NCBI GenBank assembly: GCA_947497455.1
Contig: CANMGU010000001.1
Span: 434,001-498,000 of the forward strand
Direction: 5' to 3'
Source: an uncultured Sphingomonadaceae bacterium
GTDB taxonomy: Bacteria > Pseudomonadota > Alphaproteobacteria > Sphingomonadales > Sphingomonadaceae
DNA: 64,000 bases
Both the position numbers and the translations under genes were made by a program. This document shows, one piece after another, positions 42,530 to 51,329 of the stretch (its first letter is position 1; each line of letters begins with the position of its first letter). The notes under the pieces were generated by a model, which did not search any database, had not been told where the DNA came from, and worked only from the letters and a program-made list of their open reading frames with translations.

Positions 42530-43759
42530 CTATGCTCCCACGACGAACGCGCAATTGGTTGTGCCAGAGCCTCCTACGTTGAAGGTGCCGACCATATTGG
42601 CTCCTTCTACTTGGTAATCGCCTGCATTTCCAGTCACTTGCTTCGTCGCGTCGAGAATCATGCGCACACCGGTTGCGCCTACGGGATGGCCCATGCCGAT
42701 CAGACCGCCTGACGGATTGACCGGAAGGCTGCCGTCAAACGCGATAACCCCTTGCTCGATCGCCTTCCATGCCTCGCCCGGGGCGGTGATGCCGAAATGT
42801 TCAATCGCCATATATTCGGTGACCGAGAAACAATCGTGGGTCTCGATCGCGTCAAGCTGTTCGGGGCCAGCAATGCCTGCGCGGCGATAGGCGTCGGTGA
42901 TGGCTTTGCGTGTCCATGGGAGGACATAGTCATCATTGGCGCTATCCACCAATTTCGTCTGCATGAGCATGGGCGCTGTGGTGTGACCCCATCCTTTGAT
43001 CTGGGCAAGACTCTCGAGCGGTACACCATGGGTATCGGCATATTGTTTCGCGCGGGCTTCAGACGCCAGAAAGACAACCGCTGCACCATCGGATACCTGT
43101 CCGCAATCCTGTCGGCGCATCCATCCCTCGATAACTGGGTTATAGTCATCGTCGGCGGTGAAGCTCTTGTCCTCGAACTGCCAGTTACGGCTTTGGGCGT
43201 TGGGGTTGCGCCGGGCATTGTCGAAATTGGTTTTGGATATTTCCATAAGATGCTCGTGGCGCAGCCCATAGCGGCGATCATATTCTTCGGCGAGATCAGA
43301 GAACATGGCTGGCCAGATATATTTGGCATCCTGCCCTTCTTCGCCGACAAAAATAGCCGCGCCGAGATTATCTGCGGCCTGACCCCCGGAGACATTACGC
43401 ATCAACTCGACTCCGGCGACGCAGGCCAGATCATAACGCCCGCTCTCAATATCGGTCATCGCGCCCAATATCGCCAGCGAGCCCGAGGCGCACGCCCCTT
43501 CATGGCGGGAGGCCGGCATGCCGGAAAAGTCCTTGTGCACGTGGCCGAAAAAACCGCCGAGCATGCCTTGGCCGGTAAACAGTTCCGCAACAAAATTGCC
43601 GACATGGCCAACTTCGATGTCTTTCGGATCCAGTCCGGTTTTCTCAAGCGCGGTGAGGACTGTGGTCCCAAACAGATCAAAGAGAGATTTGTCCTCGCGC
43701 GTCCAGTTCTGAGCAAAATCTGTCTGATGTCCGCCCAATATGTAGATATTCTGTGACAC
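42530..43759 (-). CDS. SCP-x-like thiolase/acetyl-CoA acetyltransferase
   Basis: 409 residues. It matches the thiolase superfamily branch of SCP-x/lipid-transfer thiolases: HEGACASGSLAILGAMTDIESGRYDLACVAGVE, with nucleophile Cys90, LDAIETHDCFSVTEYMAIEHFG for the His site, and GGLIGMGHPVGATGVRM for the C-terminal active loop. The start is a GTG preceded by GAGGAG. Located 11 nt after the carotenoid-oxygenase gene and 2 nt before the DUF1295 gene. It would cleave or form a beta-ketoacyl-CoA, so the operon likely degrades a side-chain or an isoprenoid/aromatic compound. Confidence 0.88.
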   Translation of the reverse strand: MSQNIYILGGHQTDFAQNWTREDKSLFDLFGTTVLTALEKTGLDPKDIEVGHVGNFVAELFTGQGMLGGFFGHVHKDFSGMPASRHEGACASGSLAILGAMTDIESGRYDLACVAGVELMRNVSGGQAADNLGAAIFVGEEGQDAKYIWPAMFSDLAEEYDRRYGLRHEHLMEISKTNFDNARRNPNAQSRNWQFEDKSFTADDDYNPVIEGWMRRQDCGQVSDGAAVVFLASEARAKQYADTHGVPLESLAQIKGWGHTTAPMLMQTKLVDSANDDYVLPWTRKAITDAYRRAGIAGPEQLDAIETHDCFSVTEYMAIEHFGITAPGEAWKAIEQGVIAFDGSLPVNPSGGLIGMGHPVGATGVRMILDATKQVTGNAGDYQVEGANMVGTFNVGGSGTTNCAFVVGA

Positions 43760-43770
43760 GCCTGTCTCCT

Positions 43771-45267
43771 CTATTTCAGCTCATCGGCATCCGCCCAAAC
43801 CGCGTGGGTGCCACTGCAAATACGATGAGGCAGGATGATTTGGCAAACCGGACCCGCCTCAATATTCTTGGCATCCAATATCACACATTCCGAGCGATCC
43901 AGATTCATATCGGTAATGAAGCTGATCAGATAACCATCATCCTCTGATGTCGCATTTTTGCGCGCAATGAAAGGGGCCTCTGAGCCGTAGCGGCCTGGGC
44001 CGAAAGCATAATGCTGCGTTGCGCCGGTCTCCAGATCATGTTTGATCATGCCGGTGAACAGAAAATAGCCATCCTCGCCGGTCACGCTATAGACATAGCG
44101 ATGTTTTCTACCGGCATAAGCGGGATTGATGGTTCCGAATTCCACAATCTCGTCATCATATAGCCGCTCTTCTTCGGTTTTTCCGGTGCTGAGATTAAAC
44201 CGCCAGCGGTGCAAATGGGTTTTCAGAGAGTGCAGGTCGAGATTGGCGCCCATCGCCTGATATTCACCGGGCATCGACTGTAAGGGATCGGGCCGCGGAT
44301 CTTCCTGAAAATAGCCGTCCATGATCAGTTCGTCACCCTCTTCATATGCATTCATAAAATGCAGGACATAGGTCGATTCCGCTTCAAACCATTGGATATC
44401 CTCTGGTTTTCCGAAACGGGGAATGACGGCGAAACGGGATTTCATGGTCTTGTCGAAAACCGGGATATAAAATCCGTTATCCAGCATGGCTTGCGGCCAG
44501 AACATTGGGAAATCGTTCAGGATCGAATAGTTTTTGGAAAAACACATATCATGCGGCAAGCGCGGGGCAGGCAAATCGACCGGGATATAATGTTTCAGCT
44601 TATTGTCAGCGCCTACCACACCATAGTGCATATAGGGCGCGTGAGTGGAATAGTTGAAAAACAACAGCTCGCCGGTTGCAGGATCAAGCTTCGGATGCGC
44701 CGAAATACCGTCAATCGGAGCCCAGCCTTCAATCCCCAAAGTATCGAGTGAATGGGGATCGAGCCGATAGCCTTCACCGCATTGCCAGAAGGTCGAAAGG
44801 ATATTGCCAGCATGGACAACAACGTCGGTGGATGAACTGTCCTTTATATGGCCATGCGCGCCCCAGCCGCTGCGTTCCGATTTCTTCGGATTGCCCATAC
44901 AGCCTATCCACAGGGACCGACCAGCTTCCTCCTCCGCTTCGAAAGCGCGGGTGCGGACAAAGCGGTTTTTATAATCTGCCTTCCCACCCGACAGGCGCAT
45001 CATATGGAGCATGCCGTCACCGTCAAAGGGATGATAGCGGCCAATCGCATCATGCACGGGATTTTCGGTATTGCGAATATAGACCCCGTCAATATCGGCA
45101 GGAATTTCACCGATCACTGTCAGGTCGTCGGCATCATATTCATCGAAATTCGGCGTCCAGGCCCCGTTGAGATAAGGATGATCATTGGGGGAAAGGGTTG
45201 CTTTCACGCGGTTCACGAGTTGAGGCAAAGCCAGAGACTCCATTTTTGGTATGGTTATAGAAGTCAC
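43771..45267 (-). CDS. Carotenoid oxygenase family dioxygenase (carotenoid/stilbene cleavage)
   Basis: 498 residues with the four iron-binding histidine motifs of the carotenoid-cleavage/lignostilbene dioxygenase family: GISAHPKLD, RLPHDMCF, YVLHFMNAYEEGDELIMDG and the C-terminal GTHAVWAD. The N-terminal DIDGVYIRNTENPV and YHPFDGDGMLHMMRL are also family features. These enzymes split a double bond in carotenoids, apocarotenoids or stilbenes using O2 and Fe(II); the sequence alone does not separate these. A GTG start is used. Placed between an HxlR regulator and a thiolase on the same strand, it probably starts the catabolic route of the operon. Confidence 0.92.
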   Translation of the reverse strand: MTSITIPKMESLALPQLVNRVKATLSPNDHPYLNGAWTPNFDEYDADDLTVIGEIPADIDGVYIRNTENPVHDAIGRYHPFDGDGMLHMMRLSGGKADYKNRFVRTRAFEAEEEAGRSLWIGCMGNPKKSERSGWGAHGHIKDSSSTDVVVHAGNILSTFWQCGEGYRLDPHSLDTLGIEGWAPIDGISAHPKLDPATGELLFFNYSTHAPYMHYGVVGADNKLKHYIPVDLPAPRLPHDMCFSKNYSILNDFPMFWPQAMLDNGFYIPVFDKTMKSRFAVIPRFGKPEDIQWFEAESTYVLHFMNAYEEGDELIMDGYFQEDPRPDPLQSMPGEYQAMGANLDLHSLKTHLHRWRFNLSTGKTEEERLYDDEIVEFGTINPAYAGRKHRYVYSVTGEDGYFLFTGMIKHDLETGATQHYAFGPGRYGSEAPFIARKNATSEDDGYLISFITDMNLDRSECVILDAKNIEAGPVCQIILPHRICSGTHAVWADADELK

Positions 45268-45350
45268 TAGGCTATCCGGTATTGCGTATCCCGGGTCAAG
45301 CGGAAACGGACCCGATCCCGGATCATCATGCTAACCGCTTGTTTGTTAAA

Positions 45351-46304
45351 TCAGTTATTCAGTCCGACGATGGTCACGGATTGTGGATATGCGATTTCCT
45401 CGCAGTGGCTACAGGCGATTTCCGGGACGAGCCGTGCACCGCATGTCGTGTGCGTCAACAGCACCGGAGGACCTTCTGCTGCGCCATAATATTTATCGCC
45501 CCACAACATCAGCATCATGATCACGGAATAATAGTCGAAGCCCTTTTTGGTGAGAGCATAGTCGTTGCGTACAGGATTTTCCTGATAGGGAACGGCCTTC
45601 AACACACCAGATTCTACCAACGCCTTTAGCCTGTCTGACAAGATCGCGGGCGCGGCGCCACTATCGGCGGCTATGGCGTCAAAGCGGTTCATGCCGGTGA
45701 ACACGGCTCGCATGATCAGGGCTGACCAGCGGTCGCCGAGTATCTCCACCGATCCGCGCAGCAGCGAAGGCTGATCGGATTGGAAGCTTACCTGATTGCG
45801 CCTGCGGCTATAGTCGGCCGGCATCGATCCGATACCTGGTCCCTCGACAAAAGAGACTTCACGCAAATCAAATGCTTGTTTGCATGCTCCGCAGACGGGC
45901 ACTGGATTAAGAGCTGAGCCACAGCTTTCGTGACGCAATTCTAGATTACGGCGAATGTCAGCGGTGCCCCATTTGCGTTCCCAAACATATAAGGTCAAAA
46001 CGGTTGGAAAAAGATCTACCCCTTTTTCGGTCAGTCCATATTGGGGATGTTTTGATGATCCGGGATCAGCCTTTTTGCGCAAGATCCCATTGTCAATCAG
46101 ACGGCTTAACCGGTTGGACAGCAACGCTTTTTGAATGCCGGTGCGTTGTTTTAGCTGGGTAAATCGGGTTGATCCCATCCAGATCGATTCCAGAATAAGC
46201 AAAATCGGCGTGTCACCCAATATCTCCAGGGCCCGCCAGATGGAGCAGGTTCTGATCATCGCCGGGCCGGGATCGGAGCTATGGGAAGAAGACATGGAGG
46301 CCAT
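45351..46304 (-). CDS. Duplicated HxlR-family transcriptional regulator
   Basis: 317 residues made of two HxlR winged-helix modules. The first (about 20-110) includes CSIWRALEILGDTPILLILE, NRLSRLIDNGILRKKADPGSSKHPQYGLTEKG. The second (about 180-270) includes LLRGSVEILGDRWSALIMRAVFTGMNRFDAIAADSGAAPAILSDRLKALVESG. Each module is followed by a Cys-rich stretch, HESCG...VCGACKQ and HTTCG...ACSHCEE, that may be a zinc-binding element. The internal duplication would let one chain act like an HxlR dimer. It lies upstream of the oxygenase operon and divergent from the FAD monooxygenase, probably controlling both. Confidence 0.87.
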   Translation of the reverse strand: MASMSSSHSSDPGPAMIRTCSIWRALEILGDTPILLILESIWMGSTRFTQLKQRTGIQKALLSNRLSRLIDNGILRKKADPGSSKHPQYGLTEKGVDLFPTVLTLYVWERKWGTADIRRNLELRHESCGSALNPVPVCGACKQAFDLREVSFVEGPGIGSMPADYSRRRNQVSFQSDQPSLLRGSVEILGDRWSALIMRAVFTGMNRFDAIAADSGAAPAILSDRLKALVESGVLKAVPYQENPVRNDYALTKKGFDYYSVIMMLMLWGDKYYGAAEGPPVLLTHTTCGARLVPEIACSHCEEIAYPQSVTIVGLNN

Positions 46305-46411
46305 AAAGAGATTTTCTAGCAGATTGAAACATAGAGTGGGTGCAAAATGTTATCAACTGCGGCTACAGCATGGAGAACGAGAGAACAGCTTAAGACAGTG
46401 AAGCAAGCGAT

Positions 46412-47593
46412 ATGAAGGCAATCATTACAGGCGGCGGAATCGGGGGATTAAGTGCCGCGCTGTGCTTTCAAAAATTCGGCTGGGAGGTCGAGCTATACGA
46501 ACAGGCCGCTGAATTGGGTGAAATTGGCGCAGGTATCCAGATCAGTCCGAACGGGATGAAAGTTTTTCGTGCGCTGGAAATTGATCAGCAGATTGAAGCC
46601 AGTGCGTCTCGCCCGCGTGCGACGCAATTCAGAATGGGTGAGTCTGGTCGACCAATTTTCACCAATCCCATTACGCATTATGAAGATATATTCGGGGCTC
46701 CTTACCTGCACGTGCATCGTGCGGACTTGATCAACCTTCTTAGGGTGGCGCTAGAAGAGCGAAAGAGTGCAACTGTGAGAACCGGAGCGACCGTCACAGG
46801 CTATGGACAAGATGATGACAAGGCCTGGGCCCAATTTGCTGACGGTTCGCAAGCCATTGGTGACATCATAGTCGGTGCCGACGGCATCCACTCTGTCATT
46901 CGCACGCAGATGCTCGGTGCAGATGAAGCCCGGTTTACGGGGAATACCGCCTGGCGTGCGACGGTGCCGGTAGAGAGACTTGGCCGCAATGCGCCGCTAC
47001 CTGTTTCCAGCGCTTGGTTTGGTGAAGGCAAACATGCGGTCACCTATCTGTTGCGCGGCGGTGCGCTTGCAAATTTTGTCGGTGTGGTCGAACGCGATGA
47101 CTGGCAGAGTGAAAGCTGGACAGAAAAGGGAAGCCGCGCCGAAGCGCTGGCCGATTTTGCAGGATGGCATCCGACGATTACGACATTATTGGAACAGGCC
47201 GATGCCCATTATCGCTGGGCGCTTTTTGATCGTGATCCACTGGAACAATGGGTTGACGGCCGGGTTGCTCTGCTTGGGGATGCCTGTCATCCGATGCTGC
47301 CTTTCATGGCACAAGGGGCCGTGCAGGCGATCGAGGATGGCTATGTCCTGGCGCAGCATTTGTCAGGTGACGAGGATCATCGCGCAGCTTTGGGCGCCTA
47401 TTTCAAGGCAAGACATGATCGCACGGCAAGAGTCCAGGCTGCGGCACGCGCCAATATGGGCCTGTTTCATCAGCGCACGTCGGCGGGGAAGATCAGGACC
47501 TATGGACCCATGTGGCTGGCAAATAAAATATGGCCCGATATTGCGGATGAAAAGCTCGCTTGGCTCTATGGGCATGATGTCACGGCCGCCTGA
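46412..47593 (+). CDS. FAD-dependent aromatic monooxygenase (salicylate hydroxylase-like)
   Basis: 393 residues. The FAD-binding motif MKAIITGGGIGGLSAALCFQKFGWEVELYEQ begins the protein, followed by GEIGAGIQISPNGMKVFRALEID. The DG motif is IIVGADGIHSVIR and the second FAD motif is VALLGDACHPMLPFMAQGAVQAIEDGYVLA, as in group A flavoprotein monooxygenases of the salicylate or 6-hydroxynicotinate type. It would hydroxylate an aromatic ring using NAD(P)H and O2. Divergent from the HxlR regulator across 107 bp. With the oxygenase and thiolase on the other side it may be part of one degradation pathway. Confidence 0.88.
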   Translation: MKAIITGGGIGGLSAALCFQKFGWEVELYEQAAELGEIGAGIQISPNGMKVFRALEIDQQIEASASRPRATQFRMGESGRPIFTNPITHYEDIFGAPYLHVHRADLINLLRVALEERKSATVRTGATVTGYGQDDDKAWAQFADGSQAIGDIIVGADGIHSVIRTQMLGADEARFTGNTAWRATVPVERLGRNAPLPVSSAWFGEGKHAVTYLLRGGALANFVGVVERDDWQSESWTEKGSRAEALADFAGWHPTITTLLEQADAHYRWALFDRDPLEQWVDGRVALLGDACHPMLPFMAQGAVQAIEDGYVLAQHLSGDEDHRAALGAYFKARHDRTARVQAAARANMGLFHQRTSAGKIRTYGPMWLANKIWPDIADEKLAWLYGHDVTAA

Positions 47594-47674
47594 TATATTC
47601 CCAATCGGTTCAGGCATCTGACAGCAATACCCTGTCAGAACGATGACTGCAAATCGACCGGGAAAGGCCACGCG

Positions 47675-48085
47675 TTGTTTAGAAGCATATCTTCCCTCCA
47701 GCCATTTCTGTTCCTTGCGATCAGTTTTTCTCCCTTTACCACGGTGCTGGCAGCACCAGATCAACCAGGCACGCCGGAGAGATTTTCGGTGCTAGTCACA
47801 TTTGGTGAAGACGAGTGTCCGGAAGCGACAAGCGACGATGAAATTGTCGTTTGTGCCCAAAGACCGGAATCGGAACGCTATCGCATTCCCGAGGAATTAC
47901 GCGAAGCCGAAGAAGAAGAGCGGGCTATCAGTCATAGCTGGACATCGACGGTTGGGCTGCATGAAGATGCGGCCCGTGCTGGTCGGCCAAATAGCTGTTC
48001 GGTCAACGGAACAAATGGTTTTACCGGTTGCCAGTCTGCGCTGATGCGGCAGTGGTTTGACGAGCGTCGGGAAAACGGGAACTAA
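47675..48085 (+). CDS. Conserved hypothetical exported protein
   Basis: 136 residues. A signal peptide (FLFLAISFSPFTTVLAAP) is followed by a conserved segment LVTFGEDECPEATSDDEIVVCAQRPESERYRIPEELREAEEE and then by SVNGTNGFTGCQSALMRQWFDER. Small exported proteins with the DECP...DEIVVCARR pattern recur in sphingomonads; no function is known to me. Cysteines (ECP, VCA, SCSV, GCQS) suggest two disulfides. The start is a TTG at 47675 preceded by AAAGG at about 8 nt. It ends 50 nt before the converging outer-membrane-factor gene. Confidence 0.75.
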   Translation: MFRSISSLQPFLFLAISFSPFTTVLAAPDQPGTPERFSVLVTFGEDECPEATSDDEIVVCAQRPESERYRIPEELREAEEEERAISHSWTSTVGLHEDAARAGRPNSCSVNGTNGFTGCQSALMRQWFDERRENGN

Positions 48086-48135
48086 TATATTAACGACGTT
48101 GCCGGGATAGGGCATCAATGCGACGGGACATGCGC

Positions 48136-49560
48136 TTAACTGCCTCCCAGAGCTTGCCACAGTGCAACCCGCGCGCGCAGAGCGCGGCCATTGGCAATCG
48201 CGACCTGTGTGCGGGTGGTGTTGAGCGTGCGGCGGGCGTTCAGAACGTCACGAAAGTCGCTCAGACCATTGCGATAGCGGATACCAAGCAGATATTCGGC
48301 ATCCTCCTCCAGTTTTTCCTGCGCAATCAGCGAGACAACTTCTGCATCAACCGATGCGACCTGCCCATAAGCGGTTTCTGCTTCGCCCAAAGCCGTATAG
48401 ACCGCACCGCGATAGGACGCGAAAGCTTCACGGGCATTGGCTTTGCTCTGATCGATCTGGGCATCGACCCGGCCAAAGTCGAGCAGCGGGCCCGCAATGC
48501 CTGCGCCTAGGCTTCCCACCAATGAGTCATTGCTGAACAGATCACCCAGCGCAAAGCTGAGCAGGCCGATTGCACCGGATAAGGTGATTTTCGGGAAACG
48601 CTCTGCCGCAGCAGCAGCAATATCGGCATCTGTGGCCGCCAGCCTGGCTTCGGCGGCGGCAACATCAGGTCGGGCGCGGAGCATTTCCGAGGGTGAACTC
48701 AGTGGCGGTCTCGGAGCGCTGGCCTTTGATGGTTCGCTTTTCAGGCTTTCCAATATGGTTGCCGTGTCCTTGCCTGTCAGTGTGACCAGTGCGCCGACAA
48801 TGACCGCGCGCTCGCCGGGCAGTGCGGCCAGCCGGGACCGTGCATCGGCAATCAGGCTTTCTGCTTGTACGGCATCAAGGCCGGGCGCAATGCCAGCTCG
48901 GGCACGTTCCTCAGTCAAACGCATCAGGTTCTCGGCAGCGGCCAGATCCTCTTGCAGGACGACGGCCCGATTCTGCAGGGTGCGCCAGTCGACAATATTG
49001 GCCGCGATGGCCGACACCAGTGCCAATCGTACCGCTGCTGCATCAGCGGTGGCCGCATTGATCCGGATTGATGCTGCACGCGCACTGGCGCGCAGGCCGC
49101 CAAAAATATCAATGTCCCAATTGGCTGTAATATTGGCACCATAGCTGGTCTGATTGCGGTCAATGGAAATGCCCGGCGGCAGGTTAGTCCCGAAACTGCC
49201 GGGGTTGCTGCGGGTTCGAGAGATGCTGCCGTCTGCCGCTACGGCTGGCAAGCGGTTGGCATCGGCTCCCTTGGCGGCGGCTCTTGCCGCATCGATCCGT
49301 GCCAAAGCAGCAGCGAGTGTTGGCGCGTCTTCTTCGGCAGCGGTGCGCAATGTCGTGAATGCTGGGTCGTCGGTCGGCAGCAGAGTGTCGAGCGTTTCGC
49401 GATCTTGTGCGATCACGTCAGATGCCAGTGCAAAGGCGGCCGGGGTTGCCACGGTTGCCGGGTCAAGCTCAGCGCTTGTTTTGCCGGTACCCATAGTAGA
49501 GCAACCCGCTAGCGTGAGCGATGTCGCAAAAGCGAATGCGATCTTCACAGGCTTTTTCAT
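48136..49560 (-). CDS. Outer-membrane factor lipoprotein (NodT family) of an ABC exporter operon
   Basis: 474 residues. A lipoprotein signal (lipobox LAGC, Cys20) precedes two OEP repeats. Characteristic segments are ANWDIDIFGGLRASARAASIRINAATADAAAVRLALVSAIAANIVDWRTLQNRAVV, PGLDAVQAESLIADARSRLAALPGERAVIVGALVTLTG, MLRARPDVAAAEARLAATDADIAAAAAERFPKI and YRNGLSDFRDVLNARRTL. Its ATG overlaps the adaptor stop (ATGA at 49557-49560). As the fourth gene of the operon it would complete a permease-ATPase-adaptor-channel assembly. Its family is the same as that of the RND channel at 9951-11384, but the partners differ. Confidence 0.92.
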   Translation of the reverse strand: MKKPVKIAFAFATSLTLAGCSTMGTGKTSAELDPATVATPAAFALASDVIAQDRETLDTLLPTDDPAFTTLRTAAEEDAPTLAAALARIDAARAAAKGADANRLPAVAADGSISRTRSNPGSFGTNLPPGISIDRNQTSYGANITANWDIDIFGGLRASARAASIRINAATADAAAVRLALVSAIAANIVDWRTLQNRAVVLQEDLAAAENLMRLTEERARAGIAPGLDAVQAESLIADARSRLAALPGERAVIVGALVTLTGKDTATILESLKSEPSKASAPRPPLSSPSEMLRARPDVAAAEARLAATDADIAAAAAERFPKITLSGAIGLLSFALGDLFSNDSLVGSLGAGIAGPLLDFGRVDAQIDQSKANAREAFASYRGAVYTALGEAETAYGQVASVDAEVVSLIAQEKLEEDAEYLLGIRYRNGLSDFRDVLNARRTLNTTRTQVAIANGRALRARVALWQALGGS

Positions 49561-50570
49561 TTTGTGTCGTCCGCTTTCTTCGCGCCATTGCGGGCGCCAT
49601 CTTTCGCTTTGACGAAGGCATCAACCTGTTGTCCGACAAAAAAGCCCTGGTCGGTCGGAATTTGATAGATGAGCTGCAATACGCGAACATCAACCCGCTC
49701 GGTTGCGGAATTGGTCAGTGATGTTTTTGGCGTTACCAGAGGCTCTGCTCTTACAAATATTGCCTTTACCCGCTGGTCGGCCTGACCACGCGGACTGACA
49801 ATGGCTTCCGCACCCATCACGACCCGGCCAATCTCGTTCTCGTCAATATCAATCCGTATGTGCAAGGGGTTGGTGTTGCCGATTTCCATATAGGGATCGC
49901 TGCTGCCGCCTTGTGGTCCACCGGGATTGGCATATTCGCCAGGCCGCACATTGACCGACAAAATCTCCGCCGCAATCGGCGCCCGGACGGTCAGCCGCCC
50001 GAGGTCCGTTGTCGCTCGAGCCCGCACCGCTTCTGCGCTACGGATATCGGCTTCGGATTGTCGCAGTTGGGCCTGTGCCGTGCGGACGGCACCACTGCGA
50101 TCAATCACCTCCTGCTGCGACACGGCGCGAGGATCTTCGATATTGCTATAAAGCGATGATTGCTGCCGCGCCGTGGTCAGCTGCGCCCGTGCGGTTTCCC
50201 GGGCAGCGCGGGCCTGCGCTATTGCGGCCCTGGCTTCGCTGATCTGCGAGCGGATTGCGCGATCATCGACAAGAAATAACGGATCGCCAGCCGCGACCTG
50301 ATCTCCCGGCGCGACATAGACCTTTGTAACTATGCCCGCGAGGCTGGTACCGATTTCGATCACTTCGCTAGCGGGTTCGACAACACCGGAACCCGCCACG
50401 CTCGGTTGATTGCCAAAGGCGGCAGTGGCTTTTGGGGGACTGATTTCAGGCTGTTCTTCGCTGCGGTCCGGTTGACCACTCATCACGACTATGGCGGCAA
50501 TGATAATGGCAATCACCGCCAATATCGGCAATATGGTACGGACAAAACTGACGCCGCGCAGCCGGTTCAT
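49557..50570 (-). CDS. Periplasmic adaptor (HlyD/DevB-like) of ABC exporter
   Basis: 337 residues. An N-terminal membrane helix (FVRTILPILAVIAIIIAAIVVM) is followed by a barrel-sandwich domain, PASEVIEIGTSLAGIVTKVYVAPGDQVAAGDPLFLVDD, a coiled-coil hairpin rich in Ala/Arg/Gln (AARETARAQLTTARQQSS, ...), and the return strand LGRLTVRAPIAAEILSVNVRPGEY. The overall plan matches HlyD/DevB adaptors of MacB-like or DevABC exporters. ATG at 50570 is chosen; an in-frame GTG at 50585 is possible. Third gene of the operon, 51 nt after the ATPase gene. It links the permease with the outer-membrane factor. Confidence 0.9.
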   Translation of the reverse strand: MNRLRGVSFVRTILPILAVIAIIIAAIVVMSGQPDRSEEQPEISPPKATAAFGNQPSVAGSGVVEPASEVIEIGTSLAGIVTKVYVAPGDQVAAGDPLFLVDDRAIRSQISEARAAIAQARAARETARAQLTTARQQSSLYSNIEDPRAVSQQEVIDRSGAVRTAQAQLRQSEADIRSAEAVRARATTDLGRLTVRAPIAAEILSVNVRPGEYANPGGPQGGSSDPYMEIGNTNPLHIRIDIDENEIGRVVMGAEAIVSPRGQADQRVKAIFVRAEPLVTPKTSLTNSATERVDVRVLQLIYQIPTDQGFFVGQQVDAFVKAKDGARNGAKKADDTK

Positions 50571-50621
50571 AATAGTCTCTAACACAATATCATCCTTTTG
50601 CTGTTCTTGCCGTTGCCGCGA

Positions 50622-51329
50622 TTAATGATCCGGCATCTCTTTGCCGTCATGGGTGATCCGGCCGTCTTCCATCACCAGGATACGGTCGGCCAGATCAAAA
50701 ATACGGTTGTCATGGGTTACGATAATCACCGTGCGTTCTGGTGCGAGAGCAACTTCGCGCAGCAGGTCCATGACCCGTCGACCTGATTTCGCATCCAGCG
50801 CCGCTGTCGGTTCATCACACACCACCAGTCGCGGTTCGTGGACCAGCGCCCGGGCAATCGCGACCCTTTGTTGCTGGCCGCCTGACAATTGCCGCGGCAA
50901 TTTGTCCGCCTGATCAGCAATATTGAGCTTGTCGAGCATCGCCCGTCCACATTCTACCGCCTCGTCCCGTTTCATGCCGGCAGCAACCAGCGGAACAGAG
51001 GCGTTCTCGGCGGCCGTCAATGTCGGGATCAGATTATATTGCTGAAAGATAAAGCCGATATTCGACAACCGAAAACGGACAAGGTCATTGTCGGACAGGC
51101 TGTAAATATCTTGTCCGAACACGGAAACCGAACCGTCGGTGGGATACAATATTCCGGCGATAATCGAGATCATCGTGGTCTTCCCGGAACCGGATTCGCC
51201 GACCAGATAAGTCAGCTCGCCGGACCGGATTTCTGCATCGATACCGTGCAGCACTCGGATCACCTGACTTCCGGCGCTGAACTCTTTGACAATGCCATTT
51301 ATGGTGATGGCGGTGCGGGTCTCGGTCAT
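50622..51329 (-). CDS. ABC exporter ATP-binding protein (MacB/DevA-like)
   Basis: 235 residues with Walker A GESGSGKT (44-51), Q-loop FIFQQYNLIPTLTAAENASVPL, the signature LSGGQQQRVAIARAL (148-162), Walker B LVVCDEP (168-174) and H-loop VTHDNRI. The overall sequence is of the LolD/MacB type that works with FtsX-fold permeases. Its start overlaps the permease stop by ATGA. It hydrolyses ATP at the cytoplasmic face to drive the permease at 51326-52465. No substrate can be read. Confidence 0.92.
   Translation of the reverse strand: MTETRTAITINGIVKEFSAGSQVIRVLHGIDAEIRSGELTYLVGESGSGKTTMISIIAGILYPTDGSVSVFGQDIYSLSDNDLVRFRLSNIGFIFQQYNLIPTLTAAENASVPLVAAGMKRDEAVECGRAMLDKLNIADQADKLPRQLSGGQQQRVAIARALVHEPRLVVCDEPTAALDAKSGRRVMDLLREVALAPERTVIIVTHDNRIFDLADRILVMEDGRITHDGKEMPDH

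Noticed and set aside
42752..43756. Plus-strand open frame of 334 codons inside the thiolase gene
   Set aside because: Antisense to a complete thiolase with active-site motifs; no domain recognised.
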